Source: Clostridium sp. SCN 57-10 (GTDB taxonomy: Bacteria > Bacillota > Clostridia > Oscillospirales > Butyricicoccaceae). From it: a stretch of 6,750 nt of DNA. Positions 1 to 5,619 of this stretch are shown piece by piece; position 1 is the first letter of the stretch, and the number at the start of each line of letters is the position of its first letter. The stretch is from positions 1-6,750 of the forward strand of contig MEFT01000109.1 in NCBI GenBank assembly GCA_001725215.1. The letters run 5' to 3'. The notes under the pieces were generated by a model. That model saw only the letters and a program-made list of their open reading frames with translations, was not told where the DNA came from and ran no database searches. A program made the translations under genes and the position numbers.

Positions 1-1
1 C

Positions 2-454
2 GATCCGGCGCTGTATCGTTTGCAGGCGGTGGTAACCAGTGCTTCGGGGGCCGACACTACGCAGACTCAGTTCGGGATGCGCGAGATCGCCATCGAGGGA
101 AAGTGGATTTATGTCAACGGGCGTAAAACGCTGATGCGGGGTACGGTTGAAAACGCACTTTTCCCGCTCACGGGTTATCCTCCGATGGATGTAGCTTCGT
201 GGGAACGGGTGTTCAGGATTTGTAAAACCTATGGGCTGAACCACATGCGTTTTCATTCCTATTGTCCGCCCGAAGCGGCTTTCAAGGCAGCCGATCTGGT
301 GGGGATTTACCTGCAGCCCGAGGGGCCGAGCTGGCCTAACCACAGCACACAGCTGGGTCGCGGTTATCCCATCGACACTTATTTGCTCGAAGAAACCAAG
401 CGCATGGTACGGTATTACGGCAATTATGCTTCGTTTGTGATGATGGCGGCGGGC
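2..454 (+). CDS. Glycoside hydrolase family 2 fragment (Bacteroidales-like), open at 5' end and chimeric at 3' end
   Basis: This is an internal piece of a glycoside hydrolase family 2 enzyme (beta-galactosidase/beta-glucuronidase/mannosidase superfamily), which in Bacteroidales acts on plant or host glycans, usually exported. The frame is open from base 2, so there is no native start. The segment contains FGMREI, the typical transition out of the GH2 immunoglobulin-like domain, then NGRKTLMRGTVEN and the start of the TIM barrel with NHMRFHSYCPPEAAF, LQPEGPSWPNH and NYASFVMMAAG. In relatives as I remember them, MxAxG is followed at once by Asn-Glu, the general acid/base pair; here the reading continues into an unrelated sequence after the Gly at 452-454. 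The catalytic residue, the rest of the barrel and the nucleophile are therefore absent. The fold assignment is strong; the substrate cannot be told. The piece probably does not belong to the genome of the rest of the window. Confidence 0.8.
446..454. other. Probable chimeric join between two genomes
   Basis: The reading frame passes from conserved GH2 sequence (ends MMAAG) to a conserved CD1871A-like C-terminus (starts near VLRGEGA) with no linker. The join falls within or next to the 9 bases GCGGCGGGC, which encode Ala-Ala-Gly. Such residues are plausible both in the GH2 strand before Asn-Glu and at the end of a CD1871A membrane helix, so short shared sequence could have driven the join. This is inference from two family signatures that normally never meet. 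A natural recombination cannot be excluded from sequence alone. Confidence 0.7.
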
Positions 455-529
455 GTACTGCGCGGCGAAGGGGCCATTGTGCTGCGCAAGGCAATTCATC
501 TGTGTCTGGAGTGCATCGGAATTGGGTAG
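455..529 (+). pseudogene. C-terminal remnant of a CD1871A-family CXXC-motif protein
   Basis: The last 24 residues before the TAG stop at 527-529 end in KAIHLCLECIGIG. This is the hallmark tail of the small (about 40-50 residue) clostridial CD1871A family: one N-terminal membrane helix, a short RGE-containing stretch and a terminal CxxC. The native start and the membrane helix are missing, replaced by the GH2 fragment. The frame overlaps the candidate start of the downstream 4Fe-4S gene by a few bases, as expected for a translationally coupled pair. Members of this family are, as far as I recall, found next to polytopic 4Fe-4S proteins and thioredoxin-like or FMN-binding proteins, which suggests a membrane redox role, but the biochemical function is not established. 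Truncation probably reflects the join rather than evolution. Confidence 0.65.
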
Positions 530-1339
530 AAAGAATCATGAGAGACGCCGTCATGCCGTGCAGGCCGCGTTTTTTGCGCTGACCAACGGCTACATTGCAG
601 GCTTTTTAAGCGGCAGAATCTATAAAGGCGCGAGCAAGGCGGTGTGCGTACCGGGACTCAACTGTTATTCCTGTCCCGGCGCGCTCGGCTCGTGCCCCAT
701 CGGCGCGCTGCAAGCCGTCATCGGCAGCCGTGAATTTTTTTTCTCGCTTTACATCATCGGGTTTCTCACGGCGGTCGGCGCATTTTGCGGACGCTTTGTA
801 TGCGGATGGCTGTGCCCCTTCGGGCTTGTGCAGGATCTGCTGCACAAGCTGCCGTTTATGAAAAAACACGCCGCGCTGCCCGGCGACCGCCTGCTGCGCC
901 ACCTACGCTGGGTCATGCTCGCCGTGTTCGTCGTGCTACTGCCGCTGATCGTGCTCGATGTGGCGGGGCGGGCACGCTGTTCGGCGGTGTGCCGCTCGTC
1001 GCCGCGAACGAGAGACTGCGCGCCGCGGCAGGCTGGCTGTTTGCATGGAAGCTGGCGCTGCTTGTTGTGTTGCTGCTCCTTTCCGTTGCGGTATATCGTC
1101 CGTTTTGCCGCTATCTCTGTCCGCTCGGCACCATTTACGGTATGTTCAATTCCGTTTCCATTTACCGTTACACGCTCGACGGCGCGAAATGCACCGACTG
1201 CGGCGCGTGCGCAGGCGCGTGCAAGCTGAACATTGATCCGCGCGTCAACGCGAACGCATCGGCGTGCATCCGCTGTGGTGCGTGCGCGTCCGCCTGCCCG
1301 CACGGCGCGATCTCGCGCGGTTGCTTTCCCGGGAAATAA
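522..1339 (+). pseudogene. Polytopic 4Fe-4S binding membrane protein (NapH/CcoG-like), frame broken near base 968
   Basis: Two overlapping frames together give one protein of the NapH/NosR/CcoG-like electron-transfer class. The first frame runs from about 522 to 968 and carries CVPGLNCYSC (645-674), a further Cys near 693, then CGRFVCGWLCPFG (786-824) between hydrophobic helices. The second frame runs from 968 to the TAA at 1337-1339 and carries AGTLFGGVPLV, a membrane helix, CRYLCPLG (1106-1129) and two ferredoxin clusters, CTDCGACAGAC (from 1190) and CIRCGACASAC (from 1265). Relatives have about a dozen residues with a WFCxYxCP-type motif between DVAG and AGT; here these are absent and the frame shifts, so a deletion of 3n+1 bases (about 37) is likely. 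The start is unclear: in-frame TTG at 522, or ATG at 538 if one base is missing after it, which would give the natural N-terminus MERRRHAVQ. As given, no full-length product is made. Confidence 0.75.
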
Positions 1340-1349
1340 GGGGTATAAT
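1321..1349 (+). promoter_or_regulatory. Sigma-70-type promoter for the YbaK-like gene
   Basis: TTGCTT (1321-1326) and a perfect TATAAT (1344-1349) are separated by 17 bases. The -35 lies inside the last codons of the 4Fe-4S gene. Transcription would start near 1356, giving a leader of under 20 bases that just contains the GGAGG (1364-1368) of the next gene. This makes the YbaK-like gene independently expressed. Prediction by eye. Confidence 0.6.
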
Positions 1350-1373
1350 GGTGGAAAACCTCGGGAGGAAGTT

Positions 1374-1874
1374 ATGTCGGTTCAAACGGTAAAGCAATAT
1401 CTCAGCCAGTATGGAAAAGAGAGCGCGGTGCGCGAATTTGAGGTGTCAAGCGCGACGGTGGAACTTGCGGCGCTCGCCGTGGGGGTTATTCCCGCGCGCA
1501 TCGCAAAGTCGCTCACGTTTTTAAGCACTGATGGCAGCTGCATAATCGTCGTTGCGGCGGGAGACGCCAAGGTCGATAATGCCAAATATAAAAAGCAATT
1601 CGGCTGTAAGGCGAAAATGCTCTCACCCGAAGAGGTGCTCGCCTTCACGGGGCATGCCATCGGCGGCGTTTGCCCATTTGCACTAGCAAGCGAAAATGTT
1701 ACGGTGTATCTCGACGAGTCGCTCCGACGATTTGATACCGTTTTCCCCGCGGCAGGCAGCGCCGCTTCAGCCGTCGAGATGACGTGCGACGAGCTGTTTG
1801 TCTGCAGCCGCGCCGCCGCGTGGGTCGATGTGTGCAAGGGCTGGCAGGACGACGACACGGAAGCAGCTGTATAA
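1374..1874 (+). CDS. YbaK/EbsC-family (Cys-tRNA(Pro)-deacylase-like) trans-editing protein
   Basis: This 166-residue protein belongs to the YbaK/EbsC/ProX family, stand-alone relatives of the prolyl-tRNA synthetase editing domain. Characterised members hydrolyse mischarged aminoacyl-tRNA (for example Cys- or Ala-tRNA(Pro)) in the cytosol. The length is normal for the family. Visible signatures are ARIAKSLTF (residues 41-49, with the conserved Lys45), the GD..VDNAKYK stretch, HAIGGVCPFAL (94-104) and VYLDESLRRFDTVFPAAGS (111-129). The ATG at 1374 is chosen because GGAGG lies 5 bases upstream and the N-terminus fits the family; the frame is open further upstream but inside the previous gene. 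It has its own promoter and ends shortly before a shared hairpin terminator. Amino-acid specificity cannot be told from sequence; the clostridial group with GGVCPFAL is usually annotated only as YbaK/EbsC or aminoacyl-tRNA deacylase. Confidence 0.88.
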   Translation: MSVQTVKQYLSQYGKESAVREFEVSSATVELAALAVGVIPARIAKSLTFLSTDGSCIIVVAAGDAKVDNAKYKKQFGCKAKMLSPEEVLAFTGHAIGGVCPFALASENVTVYLDESLRRFDTVFPAAGSAASAVEMTCDELFVCSRAAAWVDVCKGWQDDDTEAAV

Positions 1875-1912
1875 ATAACGCGTGCAAATGACCCTGTCTA
1901 GGAGGATATTTT

Positions 1913-1949
1913 AAAGCGGCGACCACAGTCATTATGTGGTCGCCGCTTT
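1913..1949. terminator. Bidirectional hairpin terminator between converging genes
   Basis: A perfect 15-bp inverted repeat has arms AAAGCGGCGACCACA (1913-1927) and TGTGGTCGCCGCTTT (1935-1949) around a 7-base loop. It is GC-rich, with A at the left edge and T at the right edge, so it can work in both directions. It sits between the YbaK-like gene (+, stop 1874) and the GNAT gene (-, stop 1958). The U-tracts are short (3-4), so efficiency is uncertain. Confidence 0.75.
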
Positions 1950-1957
1950 TGATGTGC

Positions 1958-3076
1958 TCAATTGTTCGGAGGTGTGCCCACATCTTCGGGTGCAAATTCA
2001 TATTTTAGCATGCGCATCATGATAAAATCGCTAAACTCATGGTTGCAAAAGTAGCCCTGCTCCTGAAGGCCTTCCTGCTTAAAGCCCATTTTTTGATAAA
2101 AACGGAGCGCGGGTGCATTGAAGCCCACCACGCCAATGGAAACACGGTGAAAGTTCCAATGCCGAAACGCACGGTCCAGCATCAGCATCATCGCTTCCGT
2201 ACCGTATCCCTTTCCGCGATCCTCGGGATCGGGAATGATTAAGGAGAGATCGGTGCAGCGCCATGCGGGAAACATGCGAAGTAAGCCGGCTTCGCCTAAA
2301 ATTCGGCCGTCTCGAGTGGTGATCGTGTACCAATCCCGATCCTCATTGGCCGCACACCGGCGGATGGCGGAGATTTCTTCCTCAGGGGTGGTGCGCTCGG
2401 TAAAGCCGCACTTTGCCATAACGTCCGGCTCGTTGTACCAGCGGGCGAAAAATGCCGCGTCGCTTTCAATCGGTCTGCGTAAAATAATCTTTTCGCCTTC
2501 AATTCGCTCGCTCATCGTCGTATCGTTTAAGCGCCGAGCCACATGCTCGCGCCATTCGTCGGCGAGCAGGGAATACCAGCAGCGGTCGTGCAGCGTGCCG
2601 TCCACACCACGCGCAGAGCGGCGCATACGCCCCTCGTACCGAAAACCGCATTTTTCAATCACGCGGCGCGAACGCTCGTTGACGGGGGCGTGGCAGACGG
2701 TGACCATTTCAAGCCCCATGGAGCCGAAGGCGTGCGCAAGTACGGCGTGCGACAGTTCAGTGCCGTAACCGTTTCCCCACCACGGACGGCCGAGGGTATA
2801 GCCGAGCATACGCGAGCGCGCATCATCTCGTGTACGGTCGACGTGCAGCCCCACAGAGCCGATGACCTTGCCGCTCTCCCGTTCAACAACAGCGAGTACG
2901 TCGCCGTCTTTGATAAACATGCGTATGATTTCCAGCGACTCAGCCTGCGAGGTATGAGGACGCCACCCAGCGGCGGGGCCGACGACCGGATCCTGCGCAT
3001 AGGCGAACACATCGGCGGCGTCCTCCTCGCGGAAGGGGCGCAGCGTCAGCCTCTCGGTTTCCAAAGAGATGTTCAT
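1958..3076 (-). CDS. Tandem GNAT-domain N-acetyltransferase (RimJ/RimL-like, two domains)
   Basis: This 372-residue protein carries two complete GNAT acetyltransferase domains, each of the RimJ/RimL type that transfers acetyl from acetyl-CoA to protein N-termini or small amines. Domain 1 spans about residues 3-177, starting ETERLTLRPF, with acetyl-CoA loop GRPWWGNGYGTE (96-107) and VNERSRRVIEKCGF near its end. Domain 2 spans about residues 191-360, starting GEKIILRRPIESD, with loop EDRGKGYGTE (285-294) and NAPALRFYQKMGF (320-332). The linker (about residues 178-190) is short. The start at 3076 is chosen because AAGGAG (bases 3085-3090) lies 8 bases upstream and MNISLETERL fits the family. It follows the P-protein-like gene by 25 bases and is probably cotranscribed with it. 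Most such domains occur singly, so this is a fusion; an internal ATG (codon 188, base 2515) has no evident ribosome binding site. Substrates cannot be inferred. Confidence 0.85.
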   Translation of the reverse strand: MNISLETERLTLRPFREEDAADVFAYAQDPVVGPAAGWRPHTSQAESLEIIRMFIKDGDVLAVVERESGKVIGSVGLHVDRTRDDARSRMLGYTLGRPWWGNGYGTELSHAVLAHAFGSMGLEMVTVCHAPVNERSRRVIEKCGFRYEGRMRRSARGVDGTLHDRCWYSLLADEWREHVARRLNDTTMSERIEGEKIILRRPIESDAAFFARWYNEPDVMAKCGFTERTTPEEEISAIRRCAANEDRDWYTITTRDGRILGEAGLLRMFPAWRCTDLSLIIPDPEDRGKGYGTEAMMLMLDRAFRHWNFHRVSIGVVGFNAPALRFYQKMGFKQEGLQEQGYFCNHEFSDFIMMRMLKYEFAPEDVGTPPNN

Positions 3077-3101
3077 AAAGCAAGCTCCTTTCGCGCGGCT
3101 A

Positions 3102-3965
3102 TCATACGTCAACGCTTTCGCGGAAGCCGACTACGCGGAAGAAAGGAAGCTCGGTGGCAAGCTGGAACAGCGACGAGCGCACATCGACCGAGGCGATGTC
3201 ACCCGACAGATCGATCACGACAAGACACGCATCTTCTATGTCTTCATAAGAGCATTTTTTAAACTGTAAGAATTCGATGTTAAGCCGGTGGTCAGAGAGC
3301 ACCGAGATCGCCTGTGCAAGCGTACCGTGTTCCGAAGGAATGATAAATGCGATCGAGACCACGGGGTCTACATAGCCGGGTGTGGCAAGGGTGCGCGACA
3401 GCAGAACGATAAGCGGCCCCTCCTTGGTTCGGCGGATGGCGTTGACATAGAGGGGGCGTTGAGCGATCATGCTGTAAAGCCATTCGGTTTCGTACAGGCT
3501 TTCCACGGTAAGCGCGGCAAACGCCGTCTTACCTTTTTCGACGCTTGTCAGCGCCGCCGCGATCGAATGGCATATCTCGACCTCGCGGTGGAGCGTGGAA
3601 GAAACGAGCACAGCCGCGTCCTCGATGCAGGCCAACGTACCTTCTCCGAGCGCGGGTACAAGATCGCTTTCATGTGCGAGCTTCAGGTCAGGATCATTTT
3701 CGATAAAAAAGCGGTATTGGCGGCCGCGGCTCATGCGCAGCAGCGTTTTCCACAAAACCTGCGCAGAACGCGTAAGCTCGGGGGAAAGACCGTCGCAAAT
3801 ATAGCGCAGCGCGGCCTGATCTGCCGCGGCGTCGTAAATCGGTAGCTTGCGTTCCAGATTTGCGCGCGCAACGCGCAGGGAGAGGTCCATGCGCCGCAGA
3901 AAGGATTCCTTCAGCGCATCGTCACAGCTTTCGATGATCTGCCTGAGCAGGTCTCGTTCATTCAT
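3102..3965 (-). CDS. Degenerate chorismate mutase/prephenate dehydratase (P-protein)-like protein with ACT domain
   Basis: This 287-residue cytosolic protein has the order of a PheA P-protein but is shorter than the usual 360-390. Residues 1-83 resemble an AroQ-type chorismate mutase. Aligned by eye to E. coli PheA, R8, R25, D45 and Q83 match R11, R28, D48 and Q88, but Lys39 becomes N36, Arg51 becomes A48 and Glu52 becomes D49. Residues about 84-192 are a shortened middle part; AFAALTVESLYETEWLYSMI (148-167) resembles the second lobe of prephenate dehydratase, but the conserved Thr-Arg-Phe motif is not seen (KEGPLIVLL instead). Residues 202-283 form an ACT domain (SIAFIIPSEHGTLAQAISVL), where the Phe-binding ESRP motif reads QFKK. 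Both activities look impaired, so a sensing or regulatory role, or an altered enzyme, is inferred. The ATG at 3965 has GGAGG (3973-3977) 7 bases upstream. It leads an operon with the GNAT gene. Confidence 0.72.
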   Translation of the reverse strand: MNERDLLRQIIESCDDALKESFLRRMDLSLRVARANLERKLPIYDAAADQAALRYICDGLSPELTRSAQVLWKTLLRMSRGRQYRFFIENDPDLKLAHESDLVPALGEGTLACIEDAAVLVSSTLHREVEICHSIAAALTSVEKGKTAFAALTVESLYETEWLYSMIAQRPLYVNAIRRTKEGPLIVLLSRTLATPGYVDPVVSIAFIIPSEHGTLAQAISVLSDHRLNIEFLQFKKCSYEDIEDACLVVIDLSGDIASVDVRSSLFQLATELPFFRVVGFRESVDV

Positions 3966-3985
3966 ATTGGTTCCTCCGATTCGGC

Positions 3986-4038
3986 AGCGGTTGCTTACTT
4001 AATCATCATATAATGATGATTCCTCAAAGTCAACCGCT
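3986..4038. repeat. Nested, nearly concentric inverted repeats in the divergent promoter region
   Basis: An inner perfect repeat has 9-base arms AATCATCAT (4001-4009) and ATGATGATT (4013-4021) around a 3-base spacer. An outer perfect repeat has 8-base arms AGCGGTTG (3986-3993) and CAACCGCT (4031-4038). Their centres are one base apart (4011 and 4012). The inner dyad covers the minus-strand -10 hexamer and the right outer arm touches its -35, the geometry of an operator. No regulator gene for it is recognised nearby unless the ACT-domain protein itself takes part indirectly. Confidence 0.6.
4005..4033 (-). promoter_or_regulatory. Promoter for the P-protein-like/GNAT operon
   Basis: On the minus strand TTGACT (4033-4028) and TATGAT (4010-4005) are 17 bases apart. 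Transcription would begin near 3998, leaving a leader of about 33 bases with a GGAGG at 3977-3973. The -10 lies inside a 9-bp dyad, so access could be controlled by a DNA-binding protein. Confidence 0.62.
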
Positions 4039-4042
4039 CATA

Positions 4043-4071
4043 TTTACAAAAAAAATACCGTGTGCTACAAT
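4043..4071 (+). promoter_or_regulatory. Promoter for the threonine aldolase gene
   Basis: TTTACA (4043-4048) and TACAAT (4066-4071) are 17 bases apart, with a TG one base upstream of the -10 (extended -10). The predicted start of transcription is near 4078, about 96 bases before the preferred start codon at 4174. It diverges from the minus-strand promoter; the two -35 elements are only 9 bases apart. Confidence 0.65.
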
Positions 4072-4173
4072 AGATATATTCAGGTGGGCGGATGCGCGAT
4101 GACTGCGGACGACGCCTGCTTTCCTATGTGCGCAGCGCGTGGGAAGATTCGGATAAAAAGGACGGGATGCGAT

Positions 4174-5199
4174 ATGAAACTGATCGATCTGCGCAGCGAT
4201 ACCGTGACACAGCAGACCCAGGCCATGCGCGACGCGATGCTTCATGCGGAAGTGGGCGACGATGTGTACGCCGACGACCCAACCATCAACGAGCTTGAAA
4301 AGCTTGCGGCCAAGACGTTTGGCAAGGAAGCCGCCATGTTCGTGCCATCGGGCACGATGGGAAATCAGCTTGCCATTATGACGCATACCTCGCGCGGCGA
4401 TGAGATTATCGTCGGCGCGGAATCGCATATCTTCATGCACGAGGTCGGCGCGGCGGCGGTGCTGTCGGGCGTCAACCTGCGCGCCATCGAATACCATAAC
4501 GGCATCCCCGAGCCGGAGCGCATCGAGCGCGCCATCCGGCCCGACGATATTCACGAGCCGCACACCACGCTGATCTGCGTGGAAAATGCACTGGCAAACG
4601 GACGCGTCGTACCGACTCATGTGATGGAGGCGGTGCACAAAGTAGCCAAGAAACACAAACTGCCCGTGCACCTTGACGGCGCGCGCCTTTTTAATGCCGC
4701 TGTCGCGCTTGGCGTCGAGGTGCGCGAACTGACGTGCCATGTCGATACCGTGCAGTGCTGCCTGTCCAAGGGGCTTTGCGCGCCTGTCGGCAGTATGCTG
4801 GCCGGCCCCCGCGACTTTATCGAGCAGGCACGCCGCTACCGCAAAATGCTGGGCGGTGGCATGCGCCAGGCAGGCTTTTTGGCTGCGGCCGGCATCATTG
4901 CGCTGCGCGATATGCCCGCCCGCCTTGCGGAAGATCACGAAAACGCCCGCTATATGGCTGACCGCCTGCTCGAGGTGCCCGGTGTGTCGCTCGATCGTGA
5001 GGCGGTGCAGATCAACATGGTTTTCTTCCGGCTCGAAGCGCCGCAAAAGATGCGCGACGAGATGCCTGCGTATTTGCTCAAAAAGGGCATTAAGATCAGC
5101 GGGGAGGAAGCCGGGGAGTTCCGCTTCGTGACAAATCATGGTGTGAACCGCGACGATATCGATGCGGTGATCGACGGCATGAAAGCATATCTCAACTAA
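4174..5199 (+). CDS. Low-specificity L-threonine aldolase / beta-eliminating lyase family PLP enzyme
   Basis: This 341-residue cytosolic enzyme belongs to the fold-type I PLP threonine aldolase family, which cleaves threonine or allo-threonine to glycine and acetaldehyde. The N-terminus KLIDLRSDTVT (2-12) is the family signature; GDDVYADDPTINELE (28-42), VPSGTMGNQLA (57-67) for phosphate binding, ESHIF with H85 as the likely ring-stacking His, HLDGAR (166-171) with D168 for the pyridine nitrogen, and LSKG with K199 as the Schiff-base Lys are all present. Length is typical. The ATG at 4174 is preferred because the family starts here; AAAAGGA (4156-4162) is 11 bases upstream, a little far. An in-frame ATG at 4099 would add 25 residues that the family normally lacks. 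It is monocistronic, with its own promoter and a hairpin after the stop. Stereospecificity (L or allo) cannot be read from sequence. Confidence 0.9.
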   Translation: MKLIDLRSDTVTQQTQAMRDAMLHAEVGDDVYADDPTINELEKLAAKTFGKEAAMFVPSGTMGNQLAIMTHTSRGDEIIVGAESHIFMHEVGAAAVLSGVNLRAIEYHNGIPEPERIERAIRPDDIHEPHTTLICVENALANGRVVPTHVMEAVHKVAKKHKLPVHLDGARLFNAAVALGVEVRELTCHVDTVQCCLSKGLCAPVGSMLAGPRDFIEQARRYRKMLGGGMRQAGFLAAAGIIALRDMPARLAEDHENARYMADRLLEVPGVSLDREAVQINMVFFRLEAPQKMRDEMPAYLLKKGIKISGEEAGEFRFVTNHGVNRDDIDAVIDGMKAYLN

Positions 5200-5203
5200 T
5201 TTC

Positions 5204-5233
5204 ATCCCCGCACGGATCATGCCGTGCGGGGAT
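5204..5233 (+). terminator. Hairpin terminator after the threonine aldolase gene
   Basis: A perfect 12-bp stem has arms ATCCCCGCACGG (5204-5215) and CCGTGCGGGGAT (5222-5233) around a 6-base loop, starting 5 bases after the stop codon. The following tract (TTTGTAATTT) is T-rich but interrupted. Confidence 0.75.
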
Positions 5234-5254
5234 TTGTAATTTAGTGCCTTCTGG

Positions 5255-5283
5255 TAGACAAACACGGACATATATGTTAAATT
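5255..5283 (+). promoter_or_regulatory. Possible promoter for the TSCPD-asnS pair
   Basis: TAGACA (5255-5260, five of six consensus positions) and TAAATT (5278-5283, four of six) are 17 bases apart. Placement just after the preceding terminator and about 50 bases before the TSCPD gene is right for a promoter, but the -10 is weak. Confidence 0.35.
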
Positions 5284-5339
5284 AGGAGGAGAAACTATCG
5301 TATTCCGCACGAAATACTTTATTTTACAGGAGAACAGGC

Positions 5340-5591
5340 ATGACCCAAACGAAAACCTTTATCCCCACCGGCGTTTGCTCCCGGCAATATGAAATTACGG
5401 TAAGCGACGGCAAAATTGACCGCATTTCCGTGGTCGGCGGATGTGACGGAAACCTCAAAGGCATTGCGTCCCTGCTACAGGGCATGGACGTGGAAGACGC
5501 CGCACAGCGCATGTCCGGCCTGCGCTGCGGTGATAAGCAAACCTCGTGCCCCGATCAGATTGCCCGCGCGCTGCGCGAAATGCAAAAATAA
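5340..5591 (+). CDS. TSCPD-domain small protein (TIGR03905-like)
   Basis: This 83-residue soluble protein contains the TSCPD motif (residues 68-72) that names a domain also found at the C-terminus of some ribonucleotide reductases, where it is thought to help metal or nucleic-acid contacts. Four Cys (13, 35, 63, 70) fall at GVCS, GGCDGN, LRCG and TSCPD, a spacing suitable for binding a metal, though this is not shown. The family of stand-alone proteins of about 80 residues (TIGR03905) is common in Clostridia and has no established function. The start at 5340 is supported by AGGAGA (5328-5333) six bases upstream. It ends 28 bases before asnS in the same direction, so the two are probably cotranscribed. 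Stand-alone length is complete; there is no sign of truncation. Confidence 0.85.
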   Translation: MTQTKTFIPTGVCSRQYEITVSDGKIDRISVVGGCDGNLKGIASLLQGMDVEDAAQRMSGLRCGDKQTSCPDQIARALREMQK

Positions 5592-5619
5592 TTTTATCAA
5601 CAACGGAGGAACGACTCCT

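Noticed and set aside
1899..1912. Isolated AGGAGG just before the bidirectional hairpin
   Set aside because: No start codon or reading frame follows at suitable distance; the hairpin begins at once, so chance or a remnant is more likely than a gene.
2543..3262. Plus-strand open frame opposite the GNAT gene
   Set aside because: No ribosome binding site or family signature; it covers the start of a supported minus-strand gene and the gap to its neighbour.
3288..3845. Plus-strand open frame opposite the P-protein-like gene
   Set aside because: Biased composition and no motif; the opposite strand carries the recognisable mutase and ACT sequence with a good ribosome binding site.
5284..5290. Second AGGAGGA upstream of the TSCPD gene, about 50 bases before its start
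   Set aside because: No ATG, GTG or TTG at suitable spacing begins a frame of any length; the gene has its own nearer AGGAGA.
4030..5310. Long open frame of 426 codons on the minus strand opposite the threonine aldolase gene
   Set aside because: It mirrors a well-supported enzyme gene in a GC-rich sequence; the translation is His/Arg-rich, has no recognisable family motif and crosses the terminator and promoter.
5592..5619. T-box or other leader regulation before asnS
   Set aside because: The gap is only 28 bases and the 5200-5339 region shows a simple terminator and possible promoter, with no T-box sequence seen.
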